NCBI RefSeq assembly: GCF_013186535.1 | Contig: NZ_JABMCZ010000002.1 | Span: 620,001-684,000, forward strand | Origin: Nocardia terpenica | GTDB lineage: Bacteria; Actinomycetota; Actinomycetes; Mycobacteriales; Mycobacteriaceae | Direction: 5' to 3' | DNA length: 64,000 bases | In this document: positions 8,797 through 16,667 of the stretch, piece by piece | Layout of the letters: every line of letters begins with the position of its first letter | How positions within the stretch are numbered: the stretch's first letter is position 1 | Notes under the pieces: model-generated | Told to the model about the DNA's origin: nothing | The model's input: only the letters and a program-made list of their open reading frames with translations | Databases searched by the model: none | Made by a program: the position numbers and the translations under genes

Positions 8797-10280
8797 CCCG
8801 GCGAGGGTTGCTCGCCCTCGGCGGCGGTCTCGCGACCGCCGCCGCCCTGGCCGCTTGTTCGACGAACTCGCGCACCCTCGTGATGCCCGACTCCGATGCG
8901 ATGCGCGCCGCCGAGAATCGGCGCCGGGCGGCCGGCGCCGCGGTGCGCGAGGTGAGATTGCGTGCCGAACCCGCCACGGTCGACCTCGGCGGGGTGCAGG
9001 TGCAGACCTGGACCTACGGCGGCCGCCTGCCCGGACAGGAAATCCGCCTGACCCGGGGCGAGGTGCTCCGCGCCGATGTCACCAACACCCTGCCCATGCA
9101 GACCACCGTGCACTGGCACGGTGTCGCGTTGCGCAACGACATGGACGGCGGCGAGCCCGGCGTCACCCAGCCCGCGATCGCCGCGAACGGCGGCACCTTC
9201 GGCTACGAGTTCACCGTGCCCGACGCCGGAACCTACTGGTTCCACCCGCACACCGGGGTCCAGCTCGACCGCGGCCTGTACGCCCCGCTGATCGTCGAGG
9301 ACCCGGCCGACGGCACGGATTACGACCTCGAAGCCGTTGTCGTGCTCGATGATTGGCTCGACGGAGTAAACGGACGTGACCCCGACAAACAGCTGCGGCA
9401 GCTGCGCGACAAGGGCATGGCCGGGATGAACATGGGCAGCTCGTCGATGCCGATGGCCACCGACCCCCATGCACCGTTGGGGTCGGACGCCGGGGACGTG
9501 AAAGATTACCCGTATTTCCTGATCAACGGACGCATCGGCGCCGATCCGCAAACCTTCACCGCCCGACCGGGTCAGCGGATGCGGCTGCGCATCATCAACG
9601 CCGCCGCCGACACCGCCTTCCGCGTCGCCGTCGGGGGCCACCGGCTGCGCATCATCCACACCGACGGCTTCCCCGTGCAACCGGTCACCACCTCCAGCGT
9701 GCTGCTCGGCATGGGTGAACGCTACGACGTCATCGTCGATCTCGCGGACGGCGTCTTCCCGCTCGTCGCGGCCGCGGAAGGCAAGGCCGGTCAAGGGTTC
9801 GCACTGATCCGCACCGGCAGCGGCGCCCCGCCCGCGGCCGATGTACAGCCCGCCGAACTGTCGGCCCCGCCGCTGACCGCCGACCGGCTCGTCGCCCTGG
9901 ACGCGGTGCGTCTGCCGAAGCGAACCCCGGACCGGACCCTCGACCTCACCCTGGCCGCGGACTCCAAGCAGTACATCTGGACGATCAACGGGCAGGTCTA
10001 CGACAAGCGCACCCCGCTGGATGTGACTCAGGGACAACGGGTCCGGCTGCGGTTCGTCAACAAGACCATGATGTTCCACCCGATGCACCTGCATGGGCAT
10101 ACCTTCGAGCTCGTCACCCCGGCCGGCACCGGCCCCCGCAAGGACACTTCGATCGTGCTACCGATGCGCACCGTCGAGGTCGACCTCGACGCGAACAACC
10201 CCGGCCAATGGATGCTGCACTGCCACAACGTCTATCACGCCGAGTCGGGCATGATGACCGTGCTGTCCTACGTTCGCTGA
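8760..10280 (+). CDS. mmcO: Exported multicopper oxidase (MmcO-like)
   Basis: 506 aa three-cupredoxin oxidase, probably oxidising Cu(I) at the cell surface. The N-terminus has a twin-arginine signal (LTRRGLLALGG) ending in a lipobox-like LAAC, so it is likely Tat-exported and lipid-anchored. Copper ligands are complete: HWHG (H118, H120), WFHPHTG, HPMHLHGH and HCHNVYHAESGM (H487, C488, H489, H494), the last with the type 1 Met. A Met-rich segment (GMAGMNMGSSSMPM) between domains resembles copper-binding loops of CueO. ATG follows an AGGGAGAA-type ribosome site. Context (possible CsoR site, His/Met-rich ORF) supports copper defence. Confidence 0.9.
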   Translation: MPAHRFPLAQPLTRRGLLALGGGLATAAALAACSTNSRTLVMPDSDAMRAAENRRRAAGAAVREVRLRAEPATVDLGGVQVQTWTYGGRLPGQEIRLTRGEVLRADVTNTLPMQTTVHWHGVALRNDMDGGEPGVTQPAIAANGGTFGYEFTVPDAGTYWFHPHTGVQLDRGLYAPLIVEDPADGTDYDLEAVVVLDDWLDGVNGRDPDKQLRQLRDKGMAGMNMGSSSMPMATDPHAPLGSDAGDVKDYPYFLINGRIGADPQTFTARPGQRMRLRIINAAADTAFRVAVGGHRLRIIHTDGFPVQPVTTSSVLLGMGERYDVIVDLADGVFPLVAAAEGKAGQGFALIRTGSGAPPAADVQPAELSAPPLTADRLVALDAVRLPKRTPDRTLDLTLAADSKQYIWTINGQVYDKRTPLDVTQGQRVRLRFVNKTMMFHPMHLHGHTFELVTPAGTGPRKDTSIVLPMRTVEVDLDANNPGQWMLHCHNVYHAESGMMTVLSYVR

Positions 10281-10323
10281 TACCCGCGCCGGACACCGGC
10301 CGGAGCCACCGACTTCGGGAATT

Positions 10324-10644
10324 TCACCAATGGTCGTCGACGGAGGTGACGTCGCCGCACCGGACGACCTCGCTGCCCTTGGCATTGGCGTCGACGGAAA
10401 GCTGGATGGGGGAGTCGTCGCACAGCGACTCGGTGTGGCGGCGAATATAGAGGGTCTCGACCGCGTCACAGCGGTTGTGGTAGTACACCGTCGTTGTCAT
10501 GCTGCCGTTCTCGTACGAGTAGGTGAAACAGCCGCTTTCTCCCCTCTCGGCGGAGGCGGGGGAAGCGGTGAAGACGGAGACACCGACCGAGGCAGCGACA
10601 ATAGCGACTCCGGCTAGCAGTCTGCTGGTGTTCTTCCTGCGCAT
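10324..10644 (-). CDS. Secreted small cysteine-rich protein
   Basis: 106 aa with a Sec signal peptide (basic MRRKNTSR, hydrophobic core, cleavage near ASPASA-ER), leaving a mature protein of about 77 residues. It has four cysteines with spacing 20, 16 and 21 residues, so two disulfides are likely. Size, four cysteines and Tyr/Thr-rich strands loosely recall Streptomyces alpha-amylase inhibitors of the tendamistat type, but the WRY inhibitory triad is not seen, so no function is assigned. ATG has an AGGAG site (TCAGGAGCGTCA) upstream. It is transcribed alone. Confidence 0.65.
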   Translation of the reverse strand: MRRKNTSRLLAGVAIVAASVGVSVFTASPASAERGESGCFTYSYENGSMTTTVYYHNRCDAVETLYIRRHTESLCDDSPIQLSVDANAKGSEVVRCGDVTSVDDHW

Positions 10645-10908
10645 TGACGCTCCTGATGATTGCTCGTTCCGAGTGGGACCCGACGGGTGGCCGGGCGGTC
10701 GTGGGCACGACATCCGGGATCGGGCATCGGTGAGAGTACGCACGGTCGTTGCGCTCCGGTTGCCGATAGGCGCAGCGAATTTGTCGTCACGCGCAAAGGT
10801 CGCACCGCGACCGTCGATCACGCCGACCACAGCAACATCAAGATGGATACATCCGGTAAGGACGAGCATCCGCATCCGGACGAACCGTCGCCGATCGGGG
10901 CGGCTCCG
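10645..10908. other. Intergenic region without recognisable gene
   Basis: Between the secreted protein start and the SCP2-like remnant no frame gives a recognisable product and no strong repeat or hairpin was seen. It should hold the promoter of the secreted protein gene. Confidence 0.5.
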
Positions 10909-11030
10909 TCAGGCGGCGAAGACGGTGCGGACGACGGATTCGTCGCCGTCGATCTCTACCAGTCCGAGGGCGCGGGCGCCGCTGAGGGTGAGGGCGCCGG
11001 CGGCGAGGCCGAGGATGTAGGCGGGGTCAC
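10909..11030 (-). pseudogene. Remnant of a C-terminal SCP2-like domain (HxlR-type regulator tail?)
   Basis: The minus strand ends in a stop at 10909 and reads GDPAYILGLAAGALTLSGA, then RALGLVEIDGDESVVRTVFAA. This looks like the last 40 residues of an SCP2-type sterol-carrier domain, as found at the C-terminus of many actinobacterial HxlR-family regulators. Upstream of about 11030 this frame runs antisense to the dehalogenase-like gene and has no homologous look. It is interpreted as a truncated gene left behind by a rearrangement. Confidence 0.4.
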
Positions 11031-11037
11031 CGAGAGC

Positions 11038-11934
11038 GTGCGGCCCGCCTGGGTCGACGACGACCTGTTCCCGTTCGAGAGTCGCTTCGTCGATATCGAC
11101 GGGCACACCGTGCATTACGTCGACGAGGGGTCGGGTCCCACTCTGCTTTTTCTGCATGGCAATCCGACCTGGTCGTTCCTCTGGCGCGACGTGATCCGCG
11201 CGCTGCGCGACGACTTCCGGTGCGTCGCCCTGGATTACCCGGGCTTCGGGTTGTCGACGCCGATGCCCGGCTACCGCTATCTGCCCGAGGAGCACGCGGA
11301 CGTCGTCACCGGGTTCGTCGACTCCCTCGGCCTGGAGGGGGTCACCCTGGTCGGGCAGGACTGGGGCGGCCTGATCGGCCTGGCCGCCGTGCAGCGTCGG
11401 CCGGGCGTCTTCGATCGGCTGGTACTCGCCGACACCTGGGCCTGGCCGACCAATGGTGTTCTCCACTTCGAGTACTTCTCACGCATCTTCGGCGGACCCC
11501 CCGGCCGCTTCCTGGCCCGGCACCTGAATTTCCTCGTCAACGTGTTCATCCCCCTGGGCCACCGGCGGCGCAAGCCCACCGCAGCCGAGATGACCCACTA
11601 CCGCCGGGCTATGGACACCCCCGAGCGACGCATGGCCTCCGCGGTATTCCCCCGCCGGGTCCTCGCCAGCCGCGCCTTCTTCGCCGAGGTGGAGGCCGGC
11701 CTCGCCGACATCGCCCACCTGCCGACGCTGATCGTGTGGGGTGACGCCGATATCGCCTTCCGCCCCCAGGAGCGCGAGCGCCTGGAAGCGACCTTCCCCA
11801 ACCACAAGACCGTGATCGTCGCGGGCGCCGGAACCTACGTGGAGTCCGACGCACCCGACGAGTTCGTCACCGCGATCCGCGACTGGACCGCGACCCAGCG
11901 CCCAGACACATCGCACCGCCGCCCTCCGTCATAG
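11038..11934 (+). CDS. Haloalkane dehalogenase-like alpha/beta hydrolase lacking the catalytic His
   Basis: 298 aa from GTG 11038, where the typical family start RPAWVDDDLFPFESRFVDIDGHTVHYVDEG begins; longer upstream frames are low-complexity and antisense to an SCP2-like remnant. The oxyanion motif HGNPTWSFLWR, nucleophile D108 in GQDWGG and acid in VWGDAD match haloalkane dehalogenases. The general-base His expected in GAGHYVESDAP is Thr (GAGTYVESDAP, T266, codon ACC at 11833). Hydrolysis of the alkyl-enzyme ester should therefore fail, unless another residue substitutes or the base is a sequence error. Substrate unknown. Confidence 0.85.
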   Translation: MRPAWVDDDLFPFESRFVDIDGHTVHYVDEGSGPTLLFLHGNPTWSFLWRDVIRALRDDFRCVALDYPGFGLSTPMPGYRYLPEEHADVVTGFVDSLGLEGVTLVGQDWGGLIGLAAVQRRPGVFDRLVLADTWAWPTNGVLHFEYFSRIFGGPPGRFLARHLNFLVNVFIPLGHRRRKPTAAEMTHYRRAMDTPERRMASAVFPRRVLASRAFFAEVEAGLADIAHLPTLIVWGDADIAFRPQERERLEATFPNHKTVIVAGAGTYVESDAPDEFVTAIRDWTATQRPDTSHRRPPS

Positions 11935-12000
11935 CAACACGGAGCCAGAGACCTACACGCCTCAGCGTGTCAGGTCAACGGCGCATAACGAACGCAATCC

Positions 12001-12037
12001 AAAAGAAGGCTCCGACCAGATTCCGCAGGTCGGAGCC
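12001..12037 (-). terminator. Intrinsic terminator of tRNA-Thr
   Basis: Perfect 10-bp stem GGCTCCGACC (12009-12018) with GGTCGGAGCC (12028-12037), 9-nt loop. Read on the minus strand it is followed by TTCTTTT, and it begins 7 bases after the 3' end of the tRNA. Confidence 0.85.
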
Positions 12038-12043
12038 CTTTCG

Positions 12044-12115
12044 AGCCCCCTGTCAGGATTGAACTGACGACCTTTCGCTTACAAGGCGAGTGCTCTACCA
12101 CTGAGCTAAGGAGGC
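12044..12115 (-). tRNA. tRNA-Thr (anticodon TGT)
   Basis: 72-nt cloverleaf without encoded CCA. The acceptor stem pairs GCCTCCT with AGGGGGC (one G-T pair), the D arm is GCTCAGTGGTAGAGC, the anticodon loop is CTTGTAA with anticodon TGT, and the T arm contains GTTCAATCC. Anticodon TGT reads Thr codons ACA and ACG by wobble. The gene stands alone and is followed by a strong terminator. Confidence 0.93.
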
Positions 12116-12231
12116 GGAAAAGCGGTGCCCATCATAACCGGGGGCACCTTGGGGGTAAAAATGGGCGAGATGGCGGCCGGGCGTTGCCCGGCCGCCGGTC
12201 TACTGCCCGCGCCGTATCGTCGAACCGCGGG

Positions 12232-12474
12232 TCAGGACTGGGCGGCCTGCCGGGCCGCGTCGTCGGCGGCCATCGCGTCGCGCAGGCTCTTGGGCCGCAT
12301 GTCGGTCCAGTTCTTCTCGACGTATTCGACGCAGGCGGCGCGGCTGTCCTCGCCGAAGACGACTCGCCATCCGGCCGGAACCTCGGCGAAGGCGGGCCAC
12401 AGCGAATGCTGTTCCTCGTCGTTGACCAGGACGAAGAAGCGGCCGTCCTCGTCGTCGAAGGGGTTGGTGCTCAT
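12232..12474 (-). CDS. MbtH-family protein
   Basis: 80 aa MbtH-like protein with all family signatures: NPFDDEDGRFFVLVNDEEQHSLWP, VPAGWRVVFGE, and C..Y....WTDMRPKSLRDA. MbtH proteins bind and activate adenylation domains of non-ribosomal peptide synthetases, for example for siderophores. No NRPS gene is in the window, so this is an orphan copy that may serve a synthetase elsewhere. The next gene downstream on this strand side is a tRNA, so it is likely monocistronic. Confidence 0.93.
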   Translation of the reverse strand: MSTNPFDDEDGRFFVLVNDEEQHSLWPAFAEVPAGWRVVFGEDSRAACVEYVEKNWTDMRPKSLRDAMAADDAARQAAQS

Positions 12475-12626
12475 TTCACCTCACTGGATACTGGCGCTGT
12501 GTACGGGAACGCCGGTGCGCGGTCCGACAGGGATCGGCGTCCGAGCGTTGTGTCGACCCTAGCAAGGTCGGCGTTACGGGAGGGCGGTTACCTCGGGGCC
12601 CGCCGGATTACCGCGAGCCCCGACCC

Positions 12627-13460
12627 TCAGCCCGCGAAGAAGTCGAGCAGGACCTTGTTGACCGCTTCCGGACGCTCCAGGTACCCGTAGTGCCCGGCGT
12701 CGGGGATCTCCTGATAGCGCGCGCCCGGGATCACCTCGGCCAGTTCGCGCGCGAGGTAGGGCGGGAGCATCCGGTCGTCGGCGAAACCGACCGCCAGGCA
12801 AGGGACCTTGATGCCGCGATAGGCGTGCAGGCGGTCGAACTCGTGGTCCATCCGGCGCTGGGCGCGGATACCGGGCGGGACGGGCCCGCCGGTGAACTCG
12901 AACAGGTCCAGCCAGTCGCGGGCGGCGTGGGTGTCGGCCAGTGTCGCCGGGGACAGGTTCAGCACCGCGGTCACCGCGGCCTCGTACTTCGGCGGCAGCG
13001 TGATACCGCTGGCGTCCAGGTCGTGCTCGCCCGCGGACAGCGTCTTCTGCAGCTGGTCCATGCGGCCGTGCCCGGCCATGAACACGGCCTTGCGCACCAG
13101 GTCGGGCCGGGTCAGCGCCAGCTCCTGCGCCACCCGCGCGCCCATCGAGGTGCCCGCGACCAGCGCCGGGCCCTCGTCGAGGAACTCGATCAGCGCGGCG
13201 GTGTCGGCGACCAGGTCATCGATGGTGATCCCGTCGGCGGACTCGAACGACGGGGCGATGCCGCGATTGTCGAAGGTGCACACCCGATATCCGGCGGCGA
13301 CCAGCGCGGGCACCTGGTGCAGCTCCCACACCCGGCCCGGGCTGCCGGTGCCCATGATCAGGACGACCAGGGGTGCAGCGCCCTTGGCGTCGGAGCCCTT
13401 GGCCCGGTCTCCCTTCAGCTGATAGTTCAGCGCGATTCCGTTTACCGTGGCCAACGGCAT
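12627..13460 (-). CDS. Alpha/beta-fold hydrolase
   Basis: 277 aa soluble alpha/beta hydrolase. Nucleophile S105 lies in the elbow GTSMG, the acid is probably in VGFADDRMLPP, and the base is H257 in DAGHYGYLE. A 10-residue Lys/Gly/Ala insertion (RAKGSDAKGA) follows the first strands. ATG at 13460 has an AGAAAGGGTCC stretch upstream. It resembles esterase or C-C hydrolase relatives, but the substrate is unknown. The upstream gap of about 200 bases is shared with the divergent 55-aa gene. Confidence 0.85.
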   Translation of the reverse strand: MPLATVNGIALNYQLKGDRAKGSDAKGAAPLVVLIMGTGSPGRVWELHQVPALVAAGYRVCTFDNRGIAPSFESADGITIDDLVADTAALIEFLDEGPALVAGTSMGARVAQELALTRPDLVRKAVFMAGHGRMDQLQKTLSAGEHDLDASGITLPPKYEAAVTAVLNLSPATLADTHAARDWLDLFEFTGGPVPPGIRAQRRMDHEFDRLHAYRGIKVPCLAVGFADDRMLPPYLARELAEVIPGARYQEIPDAGHYGYLERPEAVNKVLLDFFAG

Positions 13461-13667
13461 AATGCTGGACCCTTTCTGCGGACATTAGACTTCCTTCCAC
13501 GGTATAGGCACAGCGACCGTCGGCGTTTCTCCGGTCCGATGTGGGTTATTGCGGTCAGGACGCGGTGCGACCGAGGCGGGTGGTCCCGGGTTCCGGGACC
13601 GATACCATTGACTTCTCGAAACCGTGACAAACCGTAAACGTGACACACCAGCCGAGAGGACACACCG

Positions 13668-13835
13668 ATGGCCGCGAAGGGCGCCAACGACATCGCGGAC
13701 GACGATCTGGAGCCGCTCGCCGACGAAACCGCTCGGCAGGCCCAGCGCGTGGTAGCCGCCTACGCCACCGACGCCGACGAGTGCCGGATGCTGCTGTCCA
13801 TGCTCGGCATCGGGCCCAGCGTCCGCACCGACTAG
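13668..13835 (+). CDS. Small conserved-looking acidic protein upstream of otsA
   Basis: 55 aa: MAAKGANDIADDDLEPLAD, then an amphipathic helix with VVAAYATDADECRMLLSMLGIGP. ATG at 13668 is preceded by GAGAGGACACACC, a good ribosome site, and third-position GC is high, so it is probably a real gene. No domain is recognised. It lies 60 bases before the otsA start and may be cotranscribed with it. Confidence 0.6.
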   Translation: MAAKGANDIADDDLEPLADETARQAQRVVAAYATDADECRMLLSMLGIGPSVRTD

Positions 13836-13895
13836 GGGCGTCGAACCCACCCCCGCGACAACTACAACGGGCTCGAGCGACCGGAGGATCCCGCC

Positions 13896-15413
13896 GTGGA
13901 CCAGATCAGTGACACCCACACCGACCGATCGAGCCAGGACCGCGACGGAGCCGGATCCGGTTTCGTCGTGGTCGCGAATCGACTGCCGGTCGATCTGGAG
14001 CGATTGCCGGACGGCACCACTCGCTGGAAGCGCAGCCCCGGCGGATTGGTGACCGCGCTGGAACCGGTGCTGCGCACCAACAGTGGCGCGTGGGTCGGCT
14101 GGGCGGGGGTGCCCGACGTCGACGTCGACCCGATCATCGAGGACGGCCTGGAGCTGCATCCGGTGCCGCTGGCCGCCGAAGAGGTCGAGGAGTACTACGA
14201 GGGCTTCTCCAACGGCACGCTGTGGCCGCTCTACCACGACGTGATCGTGCGGCCGGAGTACCACCGCTCGTGGTGGTCGGCCTACGTCAACGTCAACCGC
14301 CGCTTCGCCGAGCACACCGCGAAGGTGGCCGCCGAGGGCGCCACCGTCTGGGTGCAGGACTACCAGTTACAGCTGGTGCCGAAGATGCTGCGGATGCTGC
14401 GGCCGGACCTGACCATCGGCTTCTTCCTGCACATCCCGTTCCCGCCGGTGGAGCTGTTCATGCAGCTGCCGTGGCGGACCGAGATCGTCGAGGGTCTGCT
14501 GGGCGCGGACCTCATCGGCTTCCACCTGCCCGGCGGCGCGCAGAACTTCCTCTACCTGGCCCGGCGGCTGGCCGGGCAGCCGACCTCGCGCGGGACCGTG
14601 GGCGTGCGCTCGAAACTCGGTGTGGTGCAGGTGGGCTTCCGCACCGTGCGGGTGGGCGCGTTCCCCATCTCGATCAATTCGGCCGAGCTGGACGAGTATT
14701 CGCGGCGGCGGTCGGTGCGCGAGCGCGCCGCCCGGATCCGCGCGGAGCTGGGCAACCCCAAGCACATCCTGCTGGGTGTGGACCGCCTGGACTACACCAA
14801 GGGCATCGATATCCGGCTGGCGGCGCTGGAGGAGCTGCTGCAGGACGGCCGCATCGATCCGTCGGAGACGGTGATGGTGCAGCTGGCCACCCCGAGCCGG
14901 GAGCGGGTGGAGAGCTACATCCAGATGCGCAGCGACATCGAGCGCCAGGTGGGCCGCATCAACGGTGAATACGCCCGCGTCGGTTACCCGTTCGTGCACT
15001 ATCTGCACCGGCCGATTCCGCGCGAGGAACTGGTCGCCTTCTTCATCGCCGCCGACGTCATGCTGGTGACGCCGCTGCGCGACGGCATGAATCTGGTCGC
15101 CAAGGAGTACGTGGCCTGCCACAGCGGGCTCAACGGCGCGCTGGTGCTCAGCGAATTCACCGGCGCCGCGGCGGAATTGCGGCAGTCGTATCTGTGCAAC
15201 CCGCACGACCTGGACAGCGTCAAGGATTCGATCGTGCACGCGATCAACGACGATCCGGACACCCGGCGCCGGCGGATGCGGGCGCTGCGCCGCCAGGTGC
15301 TCACCCACGATGTGGACCGGTGGGCGCGGGCGTTCCTGGACGCGCTGGCTCAGGACCGGGTCGGGGGCGGCGCGCTGCTCAGCGGCGTCGACGACATGGA
15401 CCACGACCGCTGA
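13896..15413 (+). CDS. otsA: Trehalose-6-phosphate synthase
   Basis: 505 aa GT20 glycosyltransferase transferring glucose from (usually) UDP-glucose to glucose-6-phosphate. Signatures are VVVANRLPVDLER, GWAGVPDVDVDP, the catalytic region WVQDYQLQLVPKMLR, FLHIPFPPVELF, the phosphate-binding GVDRLDYTKGIDIRL and TPLRDGMNLVAKEYVAC. The GTG at 13896 has a GGAGGA site 7 bases upstream. Trehalose is needed for mycolate glycolipids and as osmolyte. otsA beside the mce4 operon is the arrangement of M. tuberculosis (Rv3490 next to Rv3492c-Rv3501c). Confidence 0.95.
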   Translation: MDQISDTHTDRSSQDRDGAGSGFVVVANRLPVDLERLPDGTTRWKRSPGGLVTALEPVLRTNSGAWVGWAGVPDVDVDPIIEDGLELHPVPLAAEEVEEYYEGFSNGTLWPLYHDVIVRPEYHRSWWSAYVNVNRRFAEHTAKVAAEGATVWVQDYQLQLVPKMLRMLRPDLTIGFFLHIPFPPVELFMQLPWRTEIVEGLLGADLIGFHLPGGAQNFLYLARRLAGQPTSRGTVGVRSKLGVVQVGFRTVRVGAFPISINSAELDEYSRRRSVRERAARIRAELGNPKHILLGVDRLDYTKGIDIRLAALEELLQDGRIDPSETVMVQLATPSRERVESYIQMRSDIERQVGRINGEYARVGYPFVHYLHRPIPREELVAFFIAADVMLVTPLRDGMNLVAKEYVACHSGLNGALVLSEFTGAAAELRQSYLCNPHDLDSVKDSIVHAINDDPDTRRRRMRALRRQVLTHDVDRWARAFLDALAQDRVGGGALLSGVDDMDHDR

Positions 15414-15417
15414 GCGG

Positions 15418-15906
15418 TCAGATCGGTGTGACCTGGGCGGCGAGCCAGCGGCCGTTGTTCTTGTCGAGGACCACCCGCACCCGGCTGGCGGTGATGGTGC
15501 CCTTCGGGATGTCCTTGCCGGTGGTGACCTGGTTCAGGTAGACCAGCACGACCGCGTGATCGGCGGCGGCGGAGACGACGCCCGCGGCCTCGGCGGTGGC
15601 CTGGACGGTCAGTTCCTTCTGCTTGGCCCCGGGGATGATGGAACCGGTGATGATCTTCGAATAGTCGTCCCGGAACGAGCCTTCCAGGTTGTCCACGACC
15701 TTGGGCAGTTCGGTGTCGATGCTCTTGTAGTCGTAGGAGAACATCGCCTCCAGCGTGCGACGGGCCGCGGCCGTGGCGTCGGCGCGGGCCTGTTCGGCCT
15801 GCCGGTCGGAGCGGTAGTCGTACCAGGTCAGGGTGCCCGCCACCGCGGCCGCCAGGAAAAGCGCGGCGGCGCAGGCGAACAGGATTCGGCGCAAATTTCT
15901 GCTCAT
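15418..15906 (-). CDS. Mce-associated membrane protein (second)
   Basis: 162 aa: a short cytoplasmic N-terminus, one transmembrane helix (about residues 9-30) and an extracytoplasmic domain starting YDYRSDRQAEQARADATAAARRTLEAMFSYDYKSID. This is the layout of Mas/Mam proteins that stabilise Mce transporters. Last gene of the mce operon, corresponding by position to Rv3492c (mam4B). Its ATG overlaps the preceding stop as ATGA. Four bases separate it from the convergent otsA stop. Confidence 0.88.
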   Translation of the reverse strand: MSRNLRRILFACAAALFLAAAVAGTLTWYDYRSDRQAEQARADATAAARRTLEAMFSYDYKSIDTELPKVVDNLEGSFRDDYSKIITGSIIPGAKQKELTVQATAEAAGVVSAAADHAVVLVYLNQVTTGKDIPKGTITASRVRVVLDKNNGRWLAAQVTPI

Positions 15907-16667
15907 GCCACGAACTCCACATCCGACGCGGTCACGCCCTTGTCGCCGCGGGTCAGGGTGACCCGGAAGCGGTAGTTGCGCTCCTGCGGCCCGTCGTTGG
16001 TACCGGCATTGGTGAGCGTCTGCTTGGCCACCACCAGCACGCGGGCCGAGTTGGCGTCGTCGCTCTCGATCGCGGCCTCGGTGACCTGACCGGTGGCCTT
16101 GATCTTTATCTGCTGCACCACCTTCTGATACGCGTCCCGGTTCTGCGTCAGGTCCTTCTTCAGGTCACCGGACAGCACCGACAGCACCCGGTCGATGTCC
16201 TGGCCGGCCGTATTGTCGTTGATCGTCGTCAGATCCAGCACCGCCTGCCGAGCGGTCTGCACATACTCCGCCCGCCGCGCCTGGACCTGCTCCACCTGCC
16301 GATGGTGATAGAACGCGAACCCACCGGACCCGATCAGGCCCATGATCGACAGCACCACGACCGCCGCCGCGGCCCACCCCAGCGGTCCCAGTCCCCGCTT
16401 CCCGGCCTCGGCCGTACCCTCGGATTCCGCTGCGCCCGCGTCGGATTCCCCGGTCACCTCCGGTACCCGATCCGGCGACCACAACGACGCCTCGGCGTCG
16501 ATCGGCTTCGCATCGGTCGGCGCAAGGGTTTTCGCCGCGGGGGTCTTCCCGATGACGACGGTGGTGGCCGCCGTTGCCGGGGTGGTGCGTTGGTCGTCGA
16601 CGGGTGGGCCCGCTCGGCGGCTGGCGCGGCGGCGGGGGCGGCCGGGGGGTGTGGGGGTTTCGGTCAT
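15903..16667 (-). CDS. Mce-associated membrane protein (first)
   Basis: 254 aa. The N-terminal 95 residues are Pro/Ala/Thr-rich and disordered, then comes a transmembrane segment (WAAAAVVVLSIMGLIGSGGFAFY), then a Mas-type extracytoplasmic domain similar in size to the next gene product. Corresponds by position to Rv3493c (mam4A). ATG at 16667 overlaps the mce4F stop as ATGA. A longer upstream frame exists but runs through mce4F in another frame. Confidence 0.87.
   Translation of the reverse strand: MTETPTPPGRPRRRASRRAGPPVDDQRTTPATAATTVVIGKTPAAKTLAPTDAKPIDAEASLWSPDRVPEVTGESDAGAAESEGTAEAGKRGLGPLGWAAAAVVVLSIMGLIGSGGFAFYHHRQVEQVQARRAEYVQTARQAVLDLTTINDNTAGQDIDRVLSVLSGDLKKDLTQNRDAYQKVVQQIKIKATGQVTEAAIESDDANSARVLVVAKQTLTNAGTNDGPQERNYRFRVTLTRGDKGVTASDVEFVA

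Noticed and set aside
8544..10100. 518-aa minus-strand frame opposite the multicopper oxidase
   Set aside because: All copper-ligand motifs are on the plus strand; the minus frame is a compositional shadow.
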